Below are positions 43,801 through 52,307 of a DNA stretch of 64,000 nt, one piece after another. The stretch is from Pammene aurita (taxonomy: Eukaryota; Arthropoda; Insecta; Lepidoptera; Tortricidae). The translations under genes and the position numbers were made by a program. The stretch lies in assembly GCA_947086415.1 (NCBI GenBank), contig OX352296.1:23944748-24008747 (forward strand). Reading direction: 5' to 3'. The notes beneath the pieces were generated by a model, which was given only the letters and a program-made list of their open reading frames with translations, did not search any database and had not been told where the DNA came from. The first letter of the stretch is position 1; every line of letters starts with the position of its first letter.

Positions 43801-46800
43801 TATCCTCCTAAATATTAATTGTATAAAAAAACATTTAGTAACCTTAAACTTATTTTTAAAAACGTACGGGACTTCATATCATAACATGTTTTTTTGGCAT
43901 TTGTTTTTGTTTTATTCAACCGTTACAATAGTTACATGTATGGAGTGCCCCCTTAAAAATGATTTCAAAAATATTTCTTATGCTCCAACATATGGCGAGT
44001 TATAAAAACCACTCACACACCAAATTTTATTAATATAGGGCCCTAAATTTCGGGTACAGACAGAAAAAGCACCCCAAAATTGCGCCACTAAGAGTGTCCG
44101 AAAACGGAACGCACCAGGCGGAGGGCTGTCCGCCCACGAAATATTGAAAGAGCATCACTTTAGCTATCAAATGAGGTTACTTTCATCCTGCTACTCGATG
44201 AGGTAAAGCCACCCCAAAAATTGCACCACTAAAAGTGTCCGAAAACGGAACGGACCAGGCTGAGGGCTGTCCGACCAAAAAATATTGTAAAAGCATTATT
44301 TTAGCTATCAACTTAAGTTGGTTTCATCCTGCTACTCGATGAAGTAAAAATACCCCAAAAATTGCACCACTAAAAGTGTCCGAAAACTGAACGGACCAGG
44401 CTGAGGTCTGTCCGGCCAAGTGATTTATGACCTATTAAACTTTTGCTTTTCGATTAATAAGGTTCCAAACTGCTCCTCGATGAAGTAAGTGATCATACTG
44501 TGGCCGCCCGGTCCATATAACTACGACGCACGGGTGCGCAGAAAAGGTTTAGATAGAGCGAATTTTTTTCCGTATTTGCCGCATAACTAAGTTATTCTAA
44601 TTATAAGTATTCGAAAAAAAAGGCTTAACACAGAATGAAAACCGCTAGACCGATCGTTGTGGCGTTCTTTCCGTTAATAGGCCTATCTATGACTAATAGT
44701 AGGCGTCTGTTGGTCGAAATTATATGATAGTTTATAATTAAGGAAAAAATAGAATACATATCAAATATATGCAGGGGCGGGGGGCGGCATTTTTCAGATT
44801 TTGCCCTGCCTTGAAAAAGTTCTAGATCCGGCGCTGATCAGAGGTAAAACAATTGGCGGTCTTATCGCTCTCTTCCAGACAACCTTTGGGAAGCGGAAAC
44901 CATTGAAAATAATCAGAAATAGGTAGGTGTTACAAATTCAAATCAACTAGCTAAACAATAAACAAACTCATGTTCGCTGGTTTTCCGTGCTTGAACATAC
45001 CGCGCGCTTTATCGCGCATGATATCAACCCGTGTTGCACGCAGCATCATCTACAAGAGCTATCATCAAACCCATCACTAACAGTAAGTTATGAATGTTTC
45101 CTATCCAATCACACGTCCATCCATAGTCTGTGATGAACAATTAGTAGTTTATGTAACTGTTACGTAATAAGGGTCCTTAAAACATGAGTGTGGTTTTATG
45201 AAATGAGCCGCAGGCGAATTTCATAATAAGATCACACGAGTGTTTTAAGGCCTAATTACGTACAGTTGCATACACTGCTTTATCTACACTCATATTATTT
45301 ATTATAAATGCCGTATTCGTAAACCATAGAATGGCCGCCACAGTACCGCCGTGGCCTACTCGATTGTGCCGGCGGTAGCGCGGGCGCGTGTCGCCGGCCG
45401 CGGGCGCGTGCAGGTGTACATTATGTTATCAAAACTCAGAGCACATCAATAATTGAGCATGAAACGTTAAAATTGCGGTACTGCCACAGATAAGAAACTT
45501 ATCATAGTGAAATCGTTTGTTGTAATGCTGGTCATTGCCTACGGTTTTTGAACGCATTTTAGAGGACTTACAATATGAGTGTAGATAAAATTGTTTTTAC
45601 TTGCATAGTTCAAACTACAATACCGACCGAGTTTAATAAACAAAAAAACGTATTCGTGCAAGTTTCTAAGGGGAATACAACGAACGTAACGAGTACAGGG
45701 GGCTTAGCCAAGATGACAATCGTTTGTAGAAAACGAATCGAAACGCTATCCGTCTCTCTATCGCACTAATATGGAAGAGTGAGCGAGAGCGTGTAGCGTT
45801 TCGTTTCGTTTTCTGCAAACGATTGTCATCTTGGCTACAGGGCCAGGTACACTATTGATTCAAACTTTTTTTACACAATATAAATAAGTACAAAAGGCGG
45901 ACTTAATGCCTGTAGGCATTACCTAATTCAGGCATAAATTATCAATAAAAAAACTTTGATTTGGTCAATCCAACTAAATTAAACTTACTGACAGTGAATA
46001 ACAAGGTTACCTTATTTCGAATGCGTCTCTCTGTGCGCCGGTCGGTACTCTCACTTTTCTCCTTCTCTTCAGACCCCTCCCGGTCTGTGGACTTGCCTCT
46101 GTCATCCAACGAATCCTGCCGCTTCAGTGCAGAATCATCATTAAATGGTCCTTCGCCAGAATCCAAGCTGCTTCTCCTGAGTTTTGCTACAGCTGTAGAT
46201 TCTTCATTGTTCTTACTAGATTCGTCAGTAGCTTCTTCTGAATCTTTTTGAGGTTTCGCCTCTTCCAATTTAGTTTTCTTCTCCATACCATCTATTATCC
46301 TGGTCAAGTCGTCCGTTTTGACTTGGGGCAACTGTGTGAAAGGTTTAATATCGTCATGATTCAGTGATTTATATTTACCCTCTGGAACTGAATTTCTGGC
46401 AACAAATGCCTGTTTATCGGCTTTGACAGCCTCAGTTGGCTTAGTCCTATCTTTGCGAGTATCACTATACTTTTTACTCCTCGGTTCTTTGACAGCATCT
46501 TTTGGCTTTTGTTTGTCTCTTTTATCTGATTCATCATCGTCATCATCCTTTTTGTCTGAATCATGTCTCTTTTTCTTGTCTGTCCCAAACCCTATCCCAG
46601 ATTTACGCTGTTCCCTAAAGGTTTTCGATTCATACACAATTCCCTCTTTATTATCTGATTTTCCTGTTTCTTCTCTAGGTTTAGAGGATTTGTCTTTTTC
46701 CCACTCCCTAGGTTTGATTTTCTTTACTTCATTTTCACCAGAGTCATCTTCCTATAAATGAAAACAGAAATAAAATTATTTGTGTAATTGGAAATCCAAA

Positions 46801-49342
46801 ATTGAATTAAACTAATCTAAATGATACAGATGTGAACTTATGACATGACACTAAAAAAATGATAAATAATGTGTGTAACTTACATGGTATGTACCTACGT
46901 ACAAACACAATACTAACAACAGAAAACTAGAACAAATAAAATATTAAATAAACGAAGGAAAAAACCTTTAAACACGTATCACCACCACTCTTTGAATTGC
47001 CTTCTTGTAATTCTTTTTTATCACAGTATTTACTAGAGGTCAAAGTAAAAGTGTTATGCGTTTTCATAGATAAGGCTGGAAAATGGCTATCCCAGTCCGA
47101 GTCGGTACTTATGAATTCATCAGAACCTTGGGACTTTTTTAATTCTGTTTTAGCTGGTGATTTCACTTTAGATTTATGGTAAACTCTCTGTTCGCCAAAC
47201 CAACACTGATGGTTAGGTTTGTCATAACATTCACAGTTATATTGAGATCCTTCATCTTCTGATAGATCACCAGGTGTCTAAAGGAAAAGTAAAGTTATGT
47301 AAATACCTTGTTTGCAGTACAGGTGCTTGCAATTCAACGTTAGGTTTATGTGTCAGATGTTGTTTAACCAGTATCTATCTATCCCTAGGTACATATCTAT
47401 TTTTAATGTTATGATGAGAAGTTATACATAACACACAGTAGCAAGTGTCAATCAATTAAATCAGTTTGTCTATTTAGCTACTTTAGAGGTCATGGTAACA
47501 ATTATCAAATAAACAGGCTTGATAAATTGATTGATGCTCATATTTTTAGTAATACCTAGACAGAAATTAGTCCAATGTTTGCACACTTATTTATGGCCAA
47601 CACAATTTCATGAATATATATAATCGTAGGTGTAATTTTTAGCAAGAGTGGAGCGTGGAAGGCAACATTTCAGAATTTTATCATGTATCATATCAATCAT
47701 AGTTCAATTTATTTTGTGTACACCTTTTGTTACCCGAAATCTAGGATCAAAGATGAATAGACCCAACAAAAACTTGAGAACTAACTAACAGGTATCAAAG
47801 AAGTCTCATAGATACTACTCGTGCTCGCTGATCATCAATGGTTGGCGTTAAAATTCAAAATCAGCCATATATGTAGATAACCAACATGCATCGATAATCA
47901 TAAAAGTTATCACTACTTTTACTTGAAATTCATCCGAAGGGGCGAATCTGCTGCCCGCTGCTGCACACACATAGGGAAGCTGTTTGCAAAGGGATAATCA
48001 TATTTTTTTCTTTACTTAGGATATAATCCTATTGGCAGCATTAAATGTGAGGGCGCTCATCTCGCTCGCGTTTGTCGTGCTTGACTCCAGCAGCGGGGTT
48101 GGCTGCATTTCCTAAGAAGGTATATTGTGTGTACCTTAATAGAGGGCTCCTTGGTCTTCCTCTCGGTCCGCATCTTACGCTTGTCGTTCTCGCGGCGGCG
48201 GCGCTCGTCTCGCCCACGCTTGTCTTGCTTGCGCGCCGCGAGGTACTCCAGCAGCGGGGTGGATTGCACTTTTTTATCATTGCCTACATTAAAAAATTAA
48301 GCAGGAATATATAAAAAGTCCAAATTAGGAGTACACGGTACACACACACATTAGGAGTTTACGGTTCCATACTTTAAAAGGGAATAACGGAACCCTTACA
48401 AGATCACTTTACTATCTGTCCATTTGTCTGTCTGTCAAGAACCTTTTTCTCAGGAATGTGTGCAGGTATCAAATTGAAATTAATATCAAATATCTTCGGT
48501 CTTCGGACCCTTAAATGTGTAGAAAAATCAAGTTGATTACCATCACTGATAGGATATGAGTATTCCAGTTTCGGCTGGCTTTCAACCTCTGGCTCCTTGG
48601 TCAAGTTCTCAAAGAACTCTTGGTAGACTGGGTCACTCTCTATGGTGCCACATTTTGGGTCCTTCTTCTTCTTTTTCTTAGGAATCCTCTGGAACGGAGC
48701 ATACTCAACTATGCCAACATATTCCATTCCTGAAAATGTATTTTAAGAAATGAATTTTGTAATCACTATCAATTTATGGACTAAGAGTAGTAATGCAAAT
48801 GTGTCCACATTGCGTGCGGCTGCTGCGAACATATGCGCCGCGTGTTATCACGACACAGCTTATAATATGAAGTATTATAAAATACCATGCGGATAGCACA
48901 TTACATTACCTACCTCTATCATCAACAAAGACATATTCATCAAATTTATCCCTAAACAGATAAATATCTTCAACATTAATGAAGTTAATATAAGCTCTGG
49001 AATAAACATTGTTTCCCAACGACGGATCAGGCTTAGCAAAGTAGAAATGGTCGTGCTCCGGTATGGGCGACACTTGTTCTAGAAATTGTTCTTCTGTCAT
49101 CGTGGGAGGCAATCGACGAAGGATAATCTGTAATTAAAAACAAGAGTTACAAAGCCTACATATTACATTCTAAGAAAGTAAATGCACAATTGTACACAGT
49201 TAACACAAATATGTTTGTTGCACAAAAAATATACTTTGGTTAGGGGCCGTTGTGATCTGGTTTTCTTGTCTTTAGATTTATTTATAAATGTTTTACTGCC
49301 CGACTCAGCCTGCGCGTCCTTAACATGTTGATCCTCGGTCAT
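40802..49342 (-). CDS. Upf3: Regulator of nonsense transcripts 3 (UPF3), seven coding exons
   Basis: Coding exons in transcript order: 49342-49235, 49127-48914, 48729-48541, 48283-48135, 47277-46966, 46751-46011, 40930-40802. Phases (0,1,1,0,0,0) join to 613 residues. The N-terminal Smg4/UPF3 RRM-like domain is plain: IILRRLPPTMTEEQFLEQV, RAYINFINVEDIYLFRDKFD, YVFVDDRGMEYVGIVEYAPFQ, then a lysine patch and TPLLEYLAARK. A Lys/Arg/Glu/Asp-rich low-complexity middle follows. The C-terminus RRIRNK-DRPSRVIYQPG is the exon-junction-complex binding motif, split between the last two exons. UPF3 bridges UPF2 and the junction complex in nonsense-mediated mRNA decay, shuttling between nucleus and cytoplasm. 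Residues of exon 5 include an unusual NCECYDKPNHQCWFG cluster. The last intron (5,080 bp) holds a LINE fragment and a hAT transposon. The exon 5 donor (GTTTTT) is weak. An extra small exon in the 48134-47278 intron cannot be excluded. Confidence 0.92.
41290..41640. repeat. GC-rich direct and inverted repeats near the hAT left end
   Basis: CTGTGTATACGA(G/C)ACGCGTAAAG occurs twice directly (41358, 41412), with a third partial (41463) and inverted forms (TCTTTACGCATATCGTATAC, 41511). All are separated by CGCCGCCGCC runs. Overlapping ORFs on both strands arise from this composition. Such clusters near hAT ends are typical of transposase-binding subterminal repeats. Confidence 0.6.
42536..42740. 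repeat. Two adjacent palindromes inside the hAT element
   Basis: 42536-42616: ACGTCACACCTGGCCATAAT with TTTTACCGCACGCTACGCGT pairs with its mirror GTACGGTAAAACTCGCATTA...CCAGGTGGAGACGT. 42637-42732: AAAAAAGAAAGCCCTCTATC...GCATATTTACAACCC pairs with GGGTTACAAATACCTGCGAT...TACGGGCTTTCTTTCTTTTA. Both look like small foldback MITEs. Confidence 0.6.
43244..44514. repeat. 1.27-kb palindrome built of tandem ~140-bp monomers
   Basis: The left arm starts GGACCGGGCGGCCACAGTAT; the right arm ends ATACTGTGGCCGCCCGGTCC. The arms run to about 43780 and from about 43960 (AACTCGCCATATATTGGACC versus CCAACATATGGCGAGTT). Each arm contains repeated units of CTCATCGAGTAGCxGGATGA, GTGATGCTCTTTCAATATTT, GGACAGCCCTCAGCCTGGTC and CTTTTAGTGGTGCAATTTTT. 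The centre is AT-rich, about 180 bp. Confidence 0.85.
44960..45600. repeat. Composite part B and part A repeat copy 3
   Basis: 45150-45300 (GTAGTTTATGTAACTGTTAC, TTAAAACATGAGTGTGGTTT, ACAGTTGCATACACTGCTTT) matches part B. 45455-45592 (CCACAGATAAGAAACTTATC, ACCGTTTTTG-like GCCTACGGTTTTTGAACGCA, CTTACAATATGAGTGTAGAT) matches part A at 9890-10026. The 45355-45415 interval is GC-rich and unassigned. All of this is intron 6 of Upf3. Confidence 0.55.
45693..45849. mobile_element. Foldback MITE, TAGCCAAGATGACAATCG ends
   Basis: TTAGCCAAGATGACAATCGT...TTGTAGAAAACGAATCGAAACGCT pairs with AGCGTTTCGTTTCGTTTTCT...GCAAACGATTGTCATCTTGGCTA. The arms are about 48 bp and the loop about 38 nt (TCTCTATCGCACTAATATGG). 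It lies in the Upf3 last intron, 160 bp from exon 6. Confidence 0.75.
48045..48116 (-). pseudogene. Degenerate partial duplicate of Upf3 exon 4
   Basis: On the minus strand, GGAAATGCAG is followed by CCAACCCCGCTGCTGGAGTC then AAGCACGACAAACGCGAGCG and AGATGAGCGCC. This parallels exon 4 (GTGCAATCCACCCCGCTGCT...GGAGTACCTC...AAGCAAGACAAGCGTGGGCG AGACGAGCGCC) with about 9 bases missing after GGAGT. It sits about 20-90 bp downstream of exon 4 inside the next intron. It retains an AG before it but reaches TAA soon after. It could be a relic of tandem exon duplication or an alternative terminal exon. Confidence 0.6.
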
Positions 49343-49871
49343 TGTTTACGTTTCATTCACGTGTTTATTTTAAAATTTCAACATTTTGTAATCGCACTCG
49401 AGTCGACGCAGATCTTAATTTTAGTGTCTGTCTGTCTTGCTTTGCTTGTCTAAATTAGTGACGTTTGTCGTTGTGACGTTACTGACACTGACGGTAGTTT
49501 GTTGCCAACTATTTCTGTGAGTTGCGACTTAATTATTACATTAAATTTATGCACATATCTTACGCTGTATCCCAAAGAGTAATCCTGTTACTTCATACTT
49601 TGAATCGCGTTTGAAGTATGAACTCGCGCATCACACGTCAAGATTATTATACATATTAGGAAATCGATCGGCCTACAATACTTTCACTTCACTTTTCGTC
49701 TGAACGTAAAAAAAAGTTTTCAGACAGAACTGTCAGTGTCAGGTGTCAGGACAGCACTAAAATTTGCAGGTTAAAGAACCTCCTCCGTTTTTTCGTCGGT
49801 TAAAAAAATAGTATTCTGCCCTATTTCTTGTATAACTTTGTGAATTCGTACTACATACGCCACTGTAAAAA
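49343..49871. promoter_or_regulatory. Divergent promoter region between Upf3 and mRpS28
   Basis: 529 bp separate the two start codons, transcribed outward, so 5' UTRs and promoters of both genes must lie here. No TATA box stands out. TGACGT-like words occur at 49459-49486 (GTGACGTTTGTCG, GTGACGTTACTGAC). A small AACCTCCTCCGTTTTTTCGT fragment of the AACCGACTTC repeat is at 49779-49800, just upstream of mRpS28. Confidence 0.6.
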
Positions 49872-50488
49872 ATGTTTGGTGTGGCCGTATTGTCAAGGCA
49901 TTTAAAACATTCAAACTTACTTACACGAAGCTCCAGATTATTTAGTAGTATCGACTCCGAAAATGTCCATCAAAACCAGACGAAAATACATGATATACCT
50001 GAAAAAGGTGGTTTTGCTAAGGCGTTCGACAAACAGTCGCAATTTCTAGATACACAGGAACCTACAGTAAACCACTCATTCCCTTCTCTGCTAAGAAATT
50101 CAAAGCTTATGGATGTAAGTTATGAATTAACTAAGAAAACATATAGCGCTGCTGTATTTTTCTTATTCGCATTTTGACAGAATGTTTAACTTTGTTTCAG
50201 TTAGGAGATCCCTCTGGGAAAGTGGTAATAGGCAAAGTTTTCCATGTTGTTGAGGATGATTTATACATAGACTTTGGTTGGAAATTCCACTGTGTGTGCA
50301 TCCGCCCTACGAATAGAGGTGATGAATACGTCCGTGGAGCGAGAGTCAGGATTCAGATAAGAGACTTGGAGCTGTCATCACGTTTCCTCGGGTCAAGTAC
50401 GGATCTCACACTGTTGGAAGCTGACTGCAAGCTGCTAGGCTTAGTTTCTACACCGTTGAGAGCTACAGTAACCGAGAAGCAGCAGTAA
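49872..50488 (+). CDS. mRpS28: Mitochondrial small ribosomal subunit protein S28 (bS1m)
   Basis: Exons 49872-50114 and 50201-50488 (donor GTAAGT, acceptor TTTCAG, phase 0) give 176 residues. The N-terminus is basic, Ser/Leu-rich and acid-poor (RHLKHSNLLTRSSRLFSS), as expected of a mitochondrial targeting peptide. The core is the family signature: SFPSLLRNSKLMD-LGDPSGKVVIGKVFHVVEDD, YIDFGWKFHCVC, RGARVRIQIRDLELSSRFLG and LTLLEADCKLLGL, related to the S1 RNA-binding fold. It is a structural part of the mitochondrial 28S subunit in the matrix. A poly(A) signal AATAAA lies at 50782-50787. It is divergent from Upf3 and convergent with the glutaminase gene. Confidence 0.93.
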
Positions 50489-51287
50489 GGTAAGAAATCA
50501 GCACTGGCTTACAGCCAAGGACCAGTGTGTATACTGATATATTGAGTTGGTATACCTAGCAATTTATTTACTTTTTGTATATTGTATCAGTTAAAAAGAT
50601 GCTTGTTTCAAAAACAGATTTTCTTAACTCGAAACATCTTTTGAAACTTATTAACAACTTTCATAAAGTGTCAATTATGTATACAAATGTATTTAGAATT
50701 TAGTTTCTGGATATGTAGGTATTGTAGGTCTGTGTGAATTGCTTATTATGTAAATATTATGTAGTTATTTTTTATTAGTACAATAAAGGTAATATTTAAT
50801 AGTAAATTTCATAATTCATTTAGATATCCTTAAATACTCCTTCCACACGAGTCTCATGACTCAAATTCTATGTTTAGAAAGCTTCTGGGCCACCTGCAGC
50901 CAAAGGCCTACCAATCTTAGCAATGTGATGGGGAATGTAAATATGTCAACTCCTTCTCCACCATAAAAAAAAATGGTAATGTTGTACACCCACACGCTAA
51001 TCACTGCAATAGAAGTACATGGTTAAAGTTTAATATGAACTTGCAACATTGTATTGAGATTTACTACGGTATCATTATATGTTACCACATCTATAAGTTA
51101 TTTAAAACTAGCTGACACGGCAAACTTCGTACCGCCAACTGCATTTTTTAATTTCTCAATATTTAAATAGTTATTAAGATATTTGGGGCAGAGATAAATC
51201 CAAAAAGTCGAACATCATTAAAATCGGTACCACCATTCTTGAGTTATAAATGATGTAACTGATACGACTTTGTTTTATATATATGCT
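50489..51287. other. mRpS28 3' UTR and flank, with a repeat fragment at 51112-51278
   Basis: The 3' UTR probably ends shortly after the AATAAA at 50782. 51112-51278 (CGGCAAACTTCGTACCGCCA ... TTCTTGAGTTATAAATGATG) is the relative of 1691-1853. No gene is seen. Confidence 0.5.
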
Positions 51288-51652
51288 GGTGATCCGTTTA
51301 AGGGCATAATTTTGTTTAATATTCTAAATATGAAAAAATATTAAAAAAAATTATAATGCGAAAAAAAAATATCGGTTCTGTATGTAGGGTTGGAGGTTCG
51401 GGCCGGCTGGGATGACGTGTGCCTAGAGTTGTACTTTCTCGGGAATGTTCTCCGCTTTGTATGAGGAATATTCTCGAGCGATAATGCTCTCCATACAAAG
51501 CAGAGAATGTTCTCGTGAACAGCACAACTCAACATATGCCATATTAAAAAAAAATCCTAGTGAAAAAATGTTTTCTCCTACTTTTTTTTAGTCGCAATAC
51601 GATACTAATTATGCCCTTAAATGGGCACCACTATTTTTGTTAAACCCTGTAG
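51288..51652. mobile_element. MITE with GATCCGTTTAAGGGCATAATT ends and a nested hairpin
   Basis: GGTGATCCGTTTAAGGGCAT at the left pairs with ATGCCCTTAAATGGGCACCA at the right; the family member is at 692-949. Inside, 51433-51530 is a second hairpin: TTGTACTTTCTCGGGAATGT...TCTCCGCTTTGTATG with CATACAAAGCAGAGAATGTT...CTCGTGAACAGCACAA. Confidence 0.6.
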
Positions 51653-51916
51653 ATAATGAAATAAGTAGTATATTTTTCAAAATCAACAATTTATTTAATT
51701 GACAGTACATATTTGGACAACACTGATGTAAATGACACAGAGAACAATTTAATTCCAACTTCATATTTAATTTATCTATACTACCTACCATAATGTATTT
51801 ATTGTCTTAGTTTGAGATAGGATTTCTGTATATTTTACCTATTTTATGATATAGACACCTAAAAGGTTGATTTCTGTAAATTTCGAATAAATTATAGGGA
51901 TATCAAATCTGGCTGA

Positions 51917-52036
51917 GTACCGTCAACTGCTACAACTTTGCCTACGATGCTCAACTTTGCCTGGCTTGGAAAACATGCATATTTCAAGCCAGGCAAAGTT
52001 GAACATTGTAGGTAAAGCTGTAGCAGTTGACGGTAC
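51917..52036. repeat. 120-nt near-perfect hairpin between convergent genes
   Basis: GTACCGTCAACTGCTACAAC...TTTGCCTACGATGCTCAACTTTGCCTGGCTTG pairs with CAAGCCAGGCAAAGTTGAAC...ATTGTAGGTAAAGCTGTAGCAGTTGACGGTAC. The arms are about 52 bp with three or four mismatches, and the loop is about 16 nt (AAAACATGCATATTT). It lies about 225-340 bp past the poly(A) signal of the glutaminase gene and 1.1 kb past that of mRpS28. Confidence 0.85.
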
Positions 52037-52260
52037 CTATTAAATGTAGACAGATTTACAACAGTAAATGGAATGTTAAATATTTCAATATAATTAATAT
52101 CATAAAATGTTCCTAAACATTATAACTGATTCTAAAGTTTTTGCCCTATAATTGAGGCAGTTTTCAAAATAGAAATGCATCTCCGAAACTGCATGAAACA
52201 TTTATTTTTTTCTACTTAAACCTACTTTTTTATTTTTAAATAGTTAATTAACAATTCATT

Positions 52261-52266
52261 TTTATT
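52261..52266 (-). terminator. Poly(A) signal of the glutaminase gene
   Basis: AATAAA on the minus strand (TTTATT on the plus), 42 nt past the stop codon at 52308-52310. Confidence 0.65.
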
Positions 52267-52307
52267 CGTGAGATCGTCGGCCATCACAATATGGTATTGA
52301 GATTCTT

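Larger units (their letters stand above)
41076..44836. mobile_element. Non-autonomous hAT transposon, 3.76 kb
   Basis: The ends CAGAGCCGGATCTAG and CTAGATCCGGCGCTG are inverted repeats (14 of 15). They are flanked by the 8-bp duplication ATCAGAGG (41068-41075 and 44837-44844). The uninterrupted paralogue at 32 kb has a single CCTCTGAT (its inverse), confirming the insertion. No transposase ORF is present. The interior has a GC-rich repeat block (41290-41640), a GGGTTCCGTAG-family fragment (about 42000-42440), small palindromes (42536-42740) and a 1.27-kb palindrome (43244-44514). Confidence 0.9.
41004..44955 (-). mobile_element. LINE 3'-end fragment split by the second hAT element
   Basis: 41004-41075 and 44837-44955 together are the inverse of 31975-32185: ATTGCACACCTCAAAATAAA, AATAATCAGAGG | TAAAACAATTGGCGGTCTTA, GGAAGCGGAAACCATTGAAA. 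The join point is exactly where the hAT element with its 8-bp duplication is inserted. It is in the last Upf3 intron. Confidence 0.8.

Noticed and set aside
45355..45415. GC-rich block considered as another Upf3 exon
   Set aside because: Exon 6 and exon 7 join in phase across the conserved motif without it, and no good splice pair flanks it.
45962..46761. Plus-strand ORFs opposite Upf3 exon 6
   Set aside because: Ser/Leu-rich shadows of a Lys/Glu/Asp-rich coding exon on the minus strand.
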